From: Halomonas heilongjiangensis | GTDB lineage: Bacteria; Pseudomonadota; Gammaproteobacteria; Pseudomonadales; Halomonadaceae | Direction: 5' to 3' | DNA: 64,000 nt | NCBI RefSeq assembly: GCF_002879645.1 | Contig: NZ_PNRE01000055.1 | Span: 1 to 64,000 of the forward strand | Shown: positions 20,199 to 28,245 of the stretch, piece by piece | How positions within the stretch are numbered: position 1 is the stretch's first letter | How the letters are laid out: every line of letters begins with the position of its first letter | The notes under the pieces: model-generated | The model's input: the letters and a program-made list of their open reading frames with translations, nothing else | Told to the model about the DNA's origin: nothing | The model's database searches: none | Position numbers and translations under genes: made by a program

Positions 20199-21251
20199 GT
20201 GTGTCCCCCACGCCGCACCACCCTCAAGGACCTGGCCCGCGAGCTCGGCGTCTCCACGGCGACCGTCTCCAACGCCTTCAACCGGCCCGACCAGCTCTCG
20301 CCCAGGCTACGCGAGCGCATCCTCGGCGAAGCCAAACGGCTCGGCTACCGCGGCCCCGACGCCAAGGCACGCAGCCTGCGCACCGGACGCTCGCGGATCA
20401 TCGCGGTGATCCTCGCCGAGAGCCTCACCTACAGCATCAACGATGCCGTGGCCAGCGAGCTGTTGTCCGGTATCGCGGAGGTACTGGATGCCCATGGCCA
20501 TACCCTGCTGCTGCTCTCGGGTCGCCAGCACATCTCTCAAGCGCCCGGCTCGTCGAGCATCGCCGACGGCTTCATCGCCTACGGCCTGATGCCACCAAGC
20601 CTGATGGTCTCTGCGGACCTGCCTGCCCAGCGACCGCTGGTAGCCGTGGACTTCAGCCCCGCAGGCTATCCCACCGTGCATATCGATAATGAGCCTTCAA
20701 GCTACCGTGTCGCCCGCCATGCCCTGAGCACCCCGGCACGCCGAGTGGCAATCGTCAGCCTGCGGCTCACCGAAGCCCCCTGCAATGGCCGCATCACCGA
20801 GGAGCACGAGCTGCTGCCGGCCGAACGCTCCATCACCCGCTCGCGTCTCGCCGGCTTCCACCAGGCCCTGGAGGAGCGGGGTTTCGCACCCGAGGACGTG
20901 CCGATGTGGAATATCGAGGAGAACACCTACGAGATGTGTGCCCCGGTGCTCGAGGAGATCCTCGACCTGCCCGACGCCGAGCGCCCCGACCTGCTGCTGT
21001 GCATGTCCGACCGCATCGCCCTCACCGCCCTCACCCTGGCCGAGCAGCGCGGCCTGCGCGTTCCCGAGGACCTGCGCCTGACCGGTTTCGATGGCATCGC
21101 CGAGGGCCAGTACCGCGCCCCGCGGCTGACCACGGTGCGCCAGGACAGCGTCGAGAAGGGACGCATGGCCGCCCGCATGATCCTCGGCCTGGCGCCCTCC
21201 GAGTCGACCCTGCTGCACACCGAACTGGTGATCGGCGACAGCTGCCCGTGA
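20199..21251 (+). CDS. LacI-family regulator of the alpha-glucoside locus
   Basis: The 350-residue protein has an N-terminal LacI helix-turn-helix (TLKDLARELGVSTATVSNAFN, residues 8-28) with the hinge region after it. A periplasmic-binding-protein-like effector domain follows (about 65-350, LLLCMSDRIALTAL, LRLTGFDGI). The start is GTG 20199 with GGAG 12 nt upstream. The matching operators before this gene and before the ABC operon indicate that it controls both. The inducer is probably an imported alpha-glucoside. The HTH is complete, so there is no sign of degradation. Confidence 0.92.
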   Translation: MCPPRRTTLKDLARELGVSTATVSNAFNRPDQLSPRLRERILGEAKRLGYRGPDAKARSLRTGRSRIIAVILAESLTYSINDAVASELLSGIAEVLDAHGHTLLLLSGRQHISQAPGSSSIADGFIAYGLMPPSLMVSADLPAQRPLVAVDFSPAGYPTVHIDNEPSSYRVARHALSTPARRVAIVSLRLTEAPCNGRITEEHELLPAERSITRSRLAGFHQALEERGFAPEDVPMWNIEENTYEMCAPVLEEILDLPDAERPDLLLCMSDRIALTALTLAEQRGLRVPEDLRLTGFDGIAEGQYRAPRLTTVRQDSVEKGRMAARMILGLAPSESTLLHTELVIGDSCP

Positions 21252-21287
21252 TGCCGGCCAGGCGTCGACAGGCGCAGTTGCCAGCGC

Positions 21288-21331
21288 TTGCACCTTGCTT
21301 GCACAGTGCATGACCAATGGCTGCATCGCGC
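21288..21331 (+). promoter_or_regulatory. Phased TTGCAC boxes upstream of the sensor kinase (OmpR-family operator)
   Basis: Four consecutive 11-mers read TTGCACCTTGC, TTGCACAGTGC, ATGACCAATGG and CTGCATCGCGC. Direct repeats with one-helical-turn spacing are the hallmark of OmpR/PhoB-type response-regulator sites. The same pattern recurs at 23549-23592, and both are followed by GCGCCGGGCGA. Confidence 0.68.
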
Positions 21332-21373
21332 CGGGCGATGCTGTGGTCTTCGTTCTTCCGTCTCGAGTCGCCC

Positions 21374-22819
21374 ATGAGCCCCCGCCTCCCCCGTCCCGCC
21401 GTGTCCCGCCTGGGCATCAAGCTGTTCGTGATCATCCTGGTGGTCAACGTGGCCATCTCGGCGCTGGTCTTCCTGGCGGTGTCCCGCAGCCTCGACCGCG
21501 GCTTCATCGAGTACCTCGACACCACCCAGGCCAATCGCGCCGAGACCCTCGCCGAGGGCCTCGGCGAGGAGTGGGCCCGGCGCGGCGACTGGCAGTGGCT
21601 GCGTCACTCCCCCGACGCCTGGCACCGCCTGGTGCGCCAGCAGCTGTGGCCGGGCGAAGGGCCACCGCCCCACGGCATCGAGCGCCGCCTGGGCGAACCC
21701 AGCGACTTCGTGCTCCACGACGCCCGCGGCCTGCCGGTGATCGGCCTGCCCCCGGCGCCGCCCGACGAGCATGAGCCCCCCCCCGAGCTGCGCTGGCTGC
21801 CCATCGTCTACGACGGCGAGCGGGTCGGCACCCTGGGGTATCGCCCCCCCGAGCAGCTGATGGCACGCATGGATCGTATCTTCCTGGCGCGCCAGCAGCG
21901 CAGCCTGGCGATCATCGTCGGCTCCCTGGGCATCGCCTCGCTGCTGCTGGCCGGGGGGCTCTCCTGGTGGCTGGGCCGGCGCACCCGCAGCATGGCGCTG
22001 GCCACCCGGCGGCTCACCGAGGGCGACTACAGCATCCGTCTTCCTGAACGGGGGCGCGACGAGCTCTCGCGGCTGGCCCGCGACTTCAACGTCCTGGCCG
22101 GCACCCTGGAGGCCAGCCGCGCGGCGCGCTCGCGCTGGGTCTCCGACATCGCCCATGAGCTGCGCACCCCGCTCGCCGTACTGCGCGGCGAGATCGAGGC
22201 GATGCAGGACGGCATCCGTGCCCTGGACCAGGACAACCTCCACTCCCTCTCCCAGGAAGTGGGCCAGCTCGAGCGCCTGGTGGCCGACCTGCGGCTGCTC
22301 TCCCAGAGCGATGCCGGGGCCCTCGAGGTCCAGCTCGCCCCGCTGGATCTGGCCGAGAGCCTCGCGAGCCGACTGGAGGACGCCCGCGGCTGGCTCGCCG
22401 ACAGTGGCATCACGCTCGAGACCGATATCGCCGGCACGGCCCGGATCCGCGGTGATATCCAGCGCCTGCGCCAGCTGTGGAACAATCTGCTCGACAACAC
22501 CTGTGCCTACACACGCGCCCCCGGCCGGCTCCGGGTGAGCGTGCAGCCACTGGCGAACGGAGTCCGGGTGACCTGGGAGGACAGCGCCCCGGGCGTGCCG
22601 CCATCGGAACTGCCGCGGCTGACCGAACGCCTCTACCGGGTCGAGGGCTCGCGCAGTCGCGCCAGCGGCGGCAGCGGCCTGGGGCTCTCCATCGCCTCCG
22701 CCCTGGTCAAGGCCCATGGCGGACGCATGGTGGCCTCGTCATCGGCGCTCGGTGGGTTATGCTGGACGCTGGAGTTTCCGGCACTCGACGACCCAGGCTT
22801 CAGGGAGAGACTCGCATGA
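21374..22819 (+). CDS. Two-component sensor histidine kinase (BaeS-like)
   Basis: The 481-residue kinase has a membrane helix near residues 15-35 and a periplasmic sensor of about 120 residues rich in proline (PPAPPDEHEPPPE). A second helix near 180-200, HAMP, the H-box IAHELRTPLAVLRGE (H261) and the N/G boxes (NNLLDNTCAYT, GGSGLGLSI) follow. The layout resembles BaeS/CpxA envelope-stress kinases. I chose ATG 21374, because an earlier ATG (21317) lies within the phased operator boxes. The stop overlaps the response-regulator start (ATGA). Note that the kinase precedes its regulator. Confidence 0.9.
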   Translation: MSPRLPRPAVSRLGIKLFVIILVVNVAISALVFLAVSRSLDRGFIEYLDTTQANRAETLAEGLGEEWARRGDWQWLRHSPDAWHRLVRQQLWPGEGPPPHGIERRLGEPSDFVLHDARGLPVIGLPPAPPDEHEPPPELRWLPIVYDGERVGTLGYRPPEQLMARMDRIFLARQQRSLAIIVGSLGIASLLLAGGLSWWLGRRTRSMALATRRLTEGDYSIRLPERGRDELSRLARDFNVLAGTLEASRAARSRWVSDIAHELRTPLAVLRGEIEAMQDGIRALDQDNLHSLSQEVGQLERLVADLRLLSQSDAGALEVQLAPLDLAESLASRLEDARGWLADSGITLETDIAGTARIRGDIQRLRQLWNNLLDNTCAYTRAPGRLRVSVQPLANGVRVTWEDSAPGVPPSELPRLTERLYRVEGSRSRASGGSGLGLSIASALVKAHGGRMVASSSALGGLCWTLEFPALDDPGFRERLA

Positions 22820-23535
22820 ACCACCACGACACCCCGGCGGATACCGTCCTGATCGTCGAGGACGAACCCAAGATCGCCCGGCTGGTCGCCGACTACCTGG
22901 CAGGCAACGGCTTCGCCACCCACCACCTGGACCACGGCGATGCAGTACTGCCCTGGCTCGAACACGCCCGGGAGGGCGGCCAGGCCCCCGACCTGGTGCT
23001 GCTCGACCTGATGCTGCCGGGCACCGACGGCCTGACCCTGTGCCGCGAGATTCGCCAGCGCTGGCCGCGGCTGGCGGTGATCATGCTCACCGCGCGGGTC
23101 GAAGAGGTGGACCGTCTGCTGGGCCTCGAGCTCGGCGCCGACGACTACATCTGCAAGCCCTTCAGTCCGCGGGAAGTGGTGGCCAGGGTCAAGGCGGTAC
23201 TGCGCCGCAGCCGGGCCGTCCAGGATCCCGCCACCGCGACCGGCAGTGACCTGGTGCTCGACGACGACGGCTGGCGGGCGCTGGCCGACGGCCAGGACCT
23301 GGGCCTGACCGCGGTGGAGTTCCAGCTGCTGCGGGTGATGATGCACGCCCCCGGCCGGATCTTCTCCCGCGACCAGTTGATGGATCACATGTACCGCGAC
23401 CACCGCATCGTCTCCGAGCGCACCGTGGACAGCCACGTCAAGAAGCTGCGCAAGAAGATCGGCGAGGTGTGGCCGGAGCGGGAGATCATCCGCTCGGTCT
23501 ATGGCGTCGGCTACAAGTACCAGCCGGAGGAGTAG
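22816..23535 (+). CDS. OmpR-family response regulator (BaeR-like)
   Basis: The 239-residue protein has an N-terminal receiver (VLIVEDEPKIARLVADYL, phospho-acceptor Asp in LVLLDLMLPGTDG, switch Lys in YICKPFSP). A C-terminal winged helix follows (about 135-235, LTAVEFQLLRVMM, SHVKKLRKKIG). It is coupled to the kinase by a 4-nt overlap. The paired TTGCAC-type repeats upstream of the operon and of the following Spy/CpxP-like gene are its probable binding sites, which makes it an autoregulated envelope-stress system. Confidence 0.93.
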   Translation: MNHHDTPADTVLIVEDEPKIARLVADYLAGNGFATHHLDHGDAVLPWLEHAREGGQAPDLVLLDLMLPGTDGLTLCREIRQRWPRLAVIMLTARVEEVDRLLGLELGADDYICKPFSPREVVARVKAVLRRSRAVQDPATATGSDLVLDDDGWRALADGQDLGLTAVEFQLLRVMMHAPGRIFSRDQLMDHMYRDHRIVSERTVDSHVKKLRKKIGEVWPEREIIRSVYGVGYKYQPEE

Positions 23536-23548
23536 GCGAGAGGGCGCG

Positions 23549-23592
23549 ATGCACGACCTTTGCACCTTCGCTGCATCGCCCTTGCACGGCGC
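23549..23592 (+). promoter_or_regulatory. Phased TTGCAC boxes upstream of the Spy/CpxP-like gene
   Basis: Four adjacent 11-mers (ATGCACGACCT, TTGCACCTTCG, CTGCATCGCCC, TTGCACGGCGC) share the TTGCAC/TGCA core with the array at 21288-21331. They are followed by the same GCGCCGGGCGA segment. The array lies about 45 bp before the start codon, as expected for activation by the neighbouring OmpR-type regulator. Confidence 0.7.
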
Positions 23593-23638
23593 CGGGCGAG
23601 ACTGCCATCGTCAACTCAAGCCCTCGAGGAGTGCCACC

Positions 23639-24343
23639 ATGAAGACATCCCTGTCGCGCAAGCTGCTGCTGCCCGCCCTGCTCGCCGTCGCCATCGCGCC
23701 ACTGTCGCTTGCCGCTACCGCCGGCCTCCACGGCGAGGGTCGCCATCAGGGCTGGGAACAGTATCGGGAGCAGCGCGAAGCCCAGCGCCAGGCGCTGTTC
23801 GAGCGCGCCGGCCTCGACGAGACCACCCGCGAGGCCCTGGAAGAGGCCCACGGCGAACACCACCAGGCCATGCGCGAGCTGCACCAGCAGCACCGCGAGC
23901 GTGTCGACGGGATCCTCGACGAGGAGCAGCGTGAGGCCCTCGCGGAGGCCCGCCGTGAGATGCGCGAGGAGCAGCGCAGCGAGTGGCACGAGAGCCGTCG
24001 TGCCGCCATGCAGGAGCGCCTCGAGACGCTGGTCGACGGCTGGGAGCTCAGCGACGAGGAGCGCGAGGCCCTGCGTGAGACCCGCGAGTCGATCTATGCC
24101 GATCTCGAGGAGCTGCGCGGCCGGGATTTCGACTCCCGGGAAGAGCGTCGCGAGGCCATGCGCGAAATGCGGGCCACCCACCAGGCCAGCCTGGCCGAAC
24201 TGCTCAGCGATGAGCAACTGGAGGAGTTGAAGGACGCCATGAAACCGCGCGGCGACAAGGCCCATGGCAAGCGCCACGGCCATTACCACCGGCATCACGG
24301 CGGCGACGGGCACGGCGAACGAGGCGAACGTCACAACGACTGA
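23639..24343 (+). CDS. Spy/CpxP-like periplasmic stress protein
   Basis: The 234-residue protein has a signal peptide (MKTSLSRKLLLPALLAVAIA, cleavage near LAA/T). Almost entirely alpha-helical, highly charged sequence follows, containing repeated LTxxQ-like units (DEEQREAL, LSDEEREAL, LSDEQLEEL). This is the layout of Spy/CpxP chaperones, but it is longer than their usual 160 residues. The C-terminus is a His/Gly-rich tail (HGKRHGHYHRHHGGDGHGE) that could bind metal. GAGGAG precedes the ATG. The gene follows the BaeSR-like operon and shares its operator pattern, so it is likely a target. Confidence 0.85.
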   Translation: MKTSLSRKLLLPALLAVAIAPLSLAATAGLHGEGRHQGWEQYREQREAQRQALFERAGLDETTREALEEAHGEHHQAMRELHQQHRERVDGILDEEQREALAEARREMREEQRSEWHESRRAAMQERLETLVDGWELSDEEREALRETRESIYADLEELRGRDFDSREERREAMREMRATHQASLAELLSDEQLEELKDAMKPRGDKAHGKRHGHYHRHHGGDGHGERGERHND

Positions 24344-24368
24344 CCCACCCGGTGCGTCCCGCGCCCCC

Positions 24369-24394
24369 GGCCCGACCTCCGTGTCGGGCCTTTT
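24369..24394 (+). terminator. Intrinsic terminator after the Spy/CpxP-like gene
   Basis: GGCCCGAC at 24369-24376 pairs with GTCGGGCC at 24383-24390, loop CTCCGT, followed by TTTT. It lies 25 bp after the stop codon and separates the convergent TRAP operon. Confidence 0.85.
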
Positions 24395-24414
24395 CGTGCC
24401 AGGCCAGCGAGCCG

Positions 24415-25734
24415 TCAGTTGTACAACACGCCCGGCAGCCACATGGCGATGCCGGGGAAGTTGTAGAGGATCACCATCGCCACGACCACCATCAGCAGGA
24501 AGGGCGCGATACCCAGGAAGATATCGTTCAGCTGCACGCCCTTGGGCGCGATGCCCTTGAGATAGAAGGCCGACATCGCCATGGGCGGCGTGAGGAAGGA
24601 GGTCTGGATGTTGAGGGCCACCAGCACGCCGAAGAACAGCGGGTCGATGCCGAACAGGGCCAGCAGCGGCAGGAAGATCGGCACGAAGATGATGATGATC
24701 TCGGTCCACTCCAGTGGCCAGCCGAGCAGGAAGATCATCACCTGGGCAAGGATCAGGAACTGCAACGGCGTCAGCGCGAGGCCGCTGATCCAGTGCTCGA
24801 TCAGCGAGTGGCCGTCGAGCAGCGAGAACACCGAAGAGAAGATCCACGACCCGACGAACAACCAGCAGACCATGGCACTGGTACGCGCGGTGAGAAACAC
24901 GGCCTCCTTGAGCCGGACGAAGGTCAGCTGCCGATAGGCCGCCGCCAACACGATGGCACCAAGCGCCCCGATGCCCGCCGCCTCGTGGGGCGTGGCCAGG
25001 CCGAACAGGATCGCCCCCAGTACCGCCATGATCAGCACGAAGAGCGGCACGAACGACGTCAGCAGCCCCCAGTAGACTTCCTTGAGCGGCACGTCGAGCT
25101 TCTCCGCGGAGAGCTTCGGCGCCACCGCCGGGTTGATCATCGCCCGGCCCATGACGTAGACGATATAGAGCCCCGCCAGCAGCAACCCCGGCAGCAGCGC
25201 CGCCGCATAGAGGCGCACCACCGAGACCCCGGCCATGGCGCCGTAGAGGATCAGCATGATGCTCGGCGGTATCAGGATGCCCAGGCAGCCGCCGGCGCAG
25301 ATCACCCCGCTCGACATGCGCTTGTCGTAGCCCGCGTTGAGCATCGCCGGCAGGGCCAGCAACCCCATCAGGGTCACCACGGCACCGACGATGCCGGTGG
25401 CGGTGGCAAAGAGCGCACAGGTGATCAGACTGGCCACCGCCAACGAGGCCGGCATGCCCCGGGCGGCGAGCTGCAGGCTCGCGAACAGGCGGTCGAGGAT
25501 GTTCGCTCGCTCCACCAGATAGCCCATGAACAGGAACAACGGCACGGCGATCAGCACATCGTTGGCCATGACCCCGTAGGCGCGCTGGACCAGCAGCGAG
25601 AAGATGATGTCGCCGATGACGAAATAGCCGAAGGCGACGCCCATGGCGATCAGGGTGAAGGCGATGGGGAAACCGAGCATGATCAGTACGACCAGCATGC
25701 CCAGCATCATGATGCCTACCTGCGGTTCGGTCAT
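24415..25734 (-). CDS. TRAP transporter large permease (DctM type)
   Basis: The 439-residue, 12-13-helix membrane protein is the ion-coupled translocation subunit of a TRAP importer. DctM landmarks include GFPIAFTLIAMG near the N-terminus, VPLFLFMGYLVERANI and GGCLGILIPPSIMLILYG. It is the third gene of a binding-protein/small-permease/large-permease operon and overlaps the small-permease stop by 4 nt. Sodium-driven uptake of an organic acid is expected. Confidence 0.94.
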   Translation of the reverse strand: MTEPQVGIMMLGMLVVLIMLGFPIAFTLIAMGVAFGYFVIGDIIFSLLVQRAYGVMANDVLIAVPLFLFMGYLVERANILDRLFASLQLAARGMPASLAVASLITCALFATATGIVGAVVTLMGLLALPAMLNAGYDKRMSSGVICAGGCLGILIPPSIMLILYGAMAGVSVVRLYAAALLPGLLLAGLYIVYVMGRAMINPAVAPKLSAEKLDVPLKEVYWGLLTSFVPLFVLIMAVLGAILFGLATPHEAAGIGALGAIVLAAAYRQLTFVRLKEAVFLTARTSAMVCWLFVGSWIFSSVFSLLDGHSLIEHWISGLALTPLQFLILAQVMIFLLGWPLEWTEIIIIFVPIFLPLLALFGIDPLFFGVLVALNIQTSFLTPPMAMSAFYLKGIAPKGVQLNDIFLGIAPFLLMVVVAMVILYNFPGIAMWLPGVLYN

Positions 25735-26336
25735 CGACGCGTCTCCCCGGAATCATCCTTGGCGACCTTGATCTTTTCTATCTCTTCCTGCTTGTTCAAC
25801 GGAATCGCGATCTCCTCGACGTCACCCAGTCGTCGCGGCCACTTGCCCTGCCTGAGGCAGATCACGCAGCGACTGACCTCGGCGCCCCCCTGCACCGCCA
25901 GCAGCGCGGCGCAGGCCGGAATGACGAACTTGAAGGGCCAGATCGGCGGCCCGCCGGGGGTGAAGGAGCTGTGCTCGTTCTGGCGGAAGGAGAGCGCGAA
26001 GAAGTCCCAGCCGCTCCACATCAGGGCGATGATGCCGGGATAGAAGAACAGCAGGTAGAGCAGCAGATCCATGCCGGCCTGGGCCCGCGGCGAGAAATAG
26101 CGCGACACCACGTCGGCCCGCACATGGGCGTTGTGGGCCAGGGCATAGGCCCCGCTCATCATGAACAGGGTGCCGTAGAGAATGTAGCTGGTGTCGTAGG
26201 CCCAGGCCGTCGGCGCCCTCATCACGTAGCGCATGAAGACCTCGAAGCTCACCACGAAGGTCAGGATCAGGATCGCCCAGGCGAACACCTTGCCCACCCA
26301 GGTGCTGACATGATCGATGAAGAAGATGAAGCGCAT
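25731..26336 (-). CDS. TRAP transporter small permease (DctQ type)
   Basis: The 201-residue protein has four predicted helices, starting MRFIFFIDHVSTWVGKVFAW. It contains the DctQ region VSFEVFMRYVMRAPTAWAYDTSYILYGTLFMMSGAY. The cytosolic tail after about residue 150 is longer than usual and charged (KQEEIEKIKVAKDDSGETRR). It partners the DctM protein encoded downstream with a 4-nt overlap. Confidence 0.92.
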   Translation of the reverse strand: MRFIFFIDHVSTWVGKVFAWAILILTFVVSFEVFMRYVMRAPTAWAYDTSYILYGTLFMMSGAYALAHNAHVRADVVSRYFSPRAQAGMDLLLYLLFFYPGIIALMWSGWDFFALSFRQNEHSSFTPGGPPIWPFKFVIPACAALLAVQGGAEVSRCVICLRQGKWPRRLGDVEEIAIPLNKQEEIEKIKVAKDDSGETRR

Positions 26337-26453
26337 GACAGCCTCTCGACGGCGGCGGCCGCCCCTTCCGGAGAGACCGCCGCGATTCGGGCCCGGCGCC
26401 GTCCTGGCACCGGGGCTGCTTGGCTCGACCGGGCCCCGAGCAGGGTACCGCCA

Positions 26454-27653
26454 TCACAGGATGGTGGAGGTGTCGGTAGGTTCCTTGCCGTAGAAGTGGC
26501 GATAGGCCGGCTCCTTGGGGGTATTGCCCTCGAGGTGCCAACCCACTACCCGGTCGCAGTACTCGCGCTGGTGGTCGACGACCTTCTTGAAGAAGGGATC
26601 GCTGGATTCGTTCTCGATGACGGTATCCCAGGCCTGGAGCTGCGCCTCGAGGATCGAGTCCGGGGTGATGTAGGTCTGCACGCCCTGTTCCGCCCGCATG
26701 CCCTCCAGATCCCTCGGATAACGCTCCATGGCCTTCCAGTACATCTCCGACGAGGCCGCCTTGGCGGCATACTGCAGGATCGCCTGGAACTCCTCGGGCA
26801 GGCTGTCGTGCTTGGCCTTGTTGAGAATGATCTCGAAGGCTTCGCAGTCCTGATGGTAACTGCGCAGCATCCAGGTCTTGCTGACATCCGGGAAACCGAG
26901 CAGGCGGTCGGAGGACGGGTTGTTGAACTCGGCCCCGTCGAGCAGGCCGCGGTCCATGGCCGGCACGATGTCGCCGGGACCCATGATGGTCACCGCCGCG
27001 CCGAACTCGCGCATCAGGTCGGCCGCCAGGCCCACGGTGCGGTACTTCATGCCCCGCAGGTCGTCGGCGCTGCGGATCGGCTCCTTGAACCAGCCCAGCG
27101 CCTGGGTCGGCATGGGGCCGGTGAGATAACCGACCAGCGGCAGCTCGAGCAGCTCCAGCAGCTCGTTGTAGAGCTCGAGGCCGCCGCCGGTCCAGAACCA
27201 GGCCAGGAACTGGTTGGCATCCCAGCCGAAGGGCGGCGGAGTACCGAACAGCGAGTAGGCCTTGTGCTTGCCGTACCAGTAGGCGGTGACGCCGTGGCCG
27301 CCGTCGAGCGCCCCGGAGATCACCGCATCCTGCATCTGCAGGGCCCCCACCACGGCGCCGGCCGGCAGCAGGTTGAGCCGCAGGCGGCCACCGGACATCT
27401 CGTTGACGATGCGCACGTAGTCGGCGGCGAACTCATGGAAGATGTCCTGGGTGGGCCAGGTGCTCTGGAAACGCAGGGTCGTGGTCTGGGCCACGGCGAT
27501 GCTGGGAAAGCCCACGGCGGCCGCGGCTCCTGCACCCACGGCGACGGCCGATCCGGTGAGAAAGCGACGACGCGAGGTGCTGGCGGGCGTGGTATCGGCG
27601 GATGTCGTATCGTTGTCGGCCTGTTGGGTGACAGGCGTCTGGTCATGAGCCAT
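26454..27653 (-). CDS. TRAP transporter substrate-binding protein, TAT-exported, TakP-like
   Basis: The 399-residue DctP-superfamily protein has a twin-arginine signal (TSRRRFLTGSAVAVGAGAAA). The sequence resembles the TakP/mannitol-chloroaromatic branch, with RFQSTWPTQDIFHEFAADYV, a binding Arg in GMKYRTVGL and DGAEFNNPSSDRLLG. TakP-type proteins bind 2-oxo acids as dimers. I chose ATG 27653 because GGAG lies 6 nt upstream. It heads the TRAP operon, with a 117-bp gap before the small permease. The ligand is inferred to be an organic acid; this is not the ectoine TeaABC system as I recall it. Confidence 0.88.
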   Translation of the reverse strand: MAHDQTPVTQQADNDTTSADTTPASTSRRRFLTGSAVAVGAGAAAAVGFPSIAVAQTTTLRFQSTWPTQDIFHEFAADYVRIVNEMSGGRLRLNLLPAGAVVGALQMQDAVISGALDGGHGVTAYWYGKHKAYSLFGTPPPFGWDANQFLAWFWTGGGLELYNELLELLELPLVGYLTGPMPTQALGWFKEPIRSADDLRGMKYRTVGLAADLMREFGAAVTIMGPGDIVPAMDRGLLDGAEFNNPSSDRLLGFPDVSKTWMLRSYHQDCEAFEIILNKAKHDSLPEEFQAILQYAAKAASSEMYWKAMERYPRDLEGMRAEQGVQTYITPDSILEAQLQAWDTVIENESSDPFFKKVVDHQREYCDRVVGWHLEGNTPKEPAYRHFYGKEPTDTSTIL

Positions 27654-27898
27654 CGGACACTCCGGAATCGTTTCGTTGTTCTGTCTCCTGCGGGATGGTA
27701 TGCCCACGGAAACCCATACTCCCGATTGCCTCCCAGCGGCCCACATGGCGTTGCGGCCCTTGTGCCTTCCCCGTTGGTCGTCGGTTATATCAGGTATAGC
27801 TCCAGTAACCGGTTCTGCAAAGGATGGCGGCCCATTCGTTCCACTCAGACGACACTGTATTCAACGCAGGGTTGCAGCCGACACTAGAAGTACGTATT

Positions 27899-27931
27899 TT
27901 ATTTGAACGATCAATTAATAAAAAACATTAT
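27899..27931 (+). promoter_or_regulatory. Promoter with overlapping BetI-like box upstream of the BCCT gene
   Basis: TTGAAC at 27903-27908 and CATTAT at 27926-27931 are 17 bp apart in an AT-rich island unlike its surroundings. The TTGA-ACGA-TCAA inverted core over the -35 resembles the BetI operator and the better site at 28115-28146. The promoter is 315 bp before the BCCT gene. Confidence 0.5.
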
Positions 27932-28109
27932 GCGGCACGCACCGAACCACGGCCAGCGATACCCGCTGGCGGCTCACTCTCCAGGCGACACCCGCCAGGC
28001 GAGGCCAGTGACCGTCGCCGTTCCGGTGAGCCTGGCGGTGCCGATGCTGCATCCCGTCTCATGTCCAATGGCGACACCAGGGGAGCCGGGGCTAGCCATG
28101 ACGTACCGG

Positions 28110-28146
28110 TTGACGTTATTTTGATTGCGCGTTCAATCAAAATAAC
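28110..28146 (+). promoter_or_regulatory. BetI-type operator with 13-bp perfect arms
   Basis: GTTATTTTGATTG at 28115-28127 and CAATCAAAATAAC at 28134-28146 are perfect 13-bp inverted arms around CGCGTT. The core TTGATTG-n-CGTTCAATC matches the choline-responsive BetI operator as I recall it. It overlaps a TTGACG -35-like element at 28110 about 100 bp before the transporter start, so repression relieved by choline is likely. No betI gene lies in this window. Confidence 0.72.
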
Positions 28147-28245
28147 ACCACGGCATCATCCGGACGCTCGCACGACAGCCCTGCCCACCCGTCGCCCGAC
28201 GACGGCGTGAGACTCGACATCAACAACATTCAGGGAGTCAGCCCC

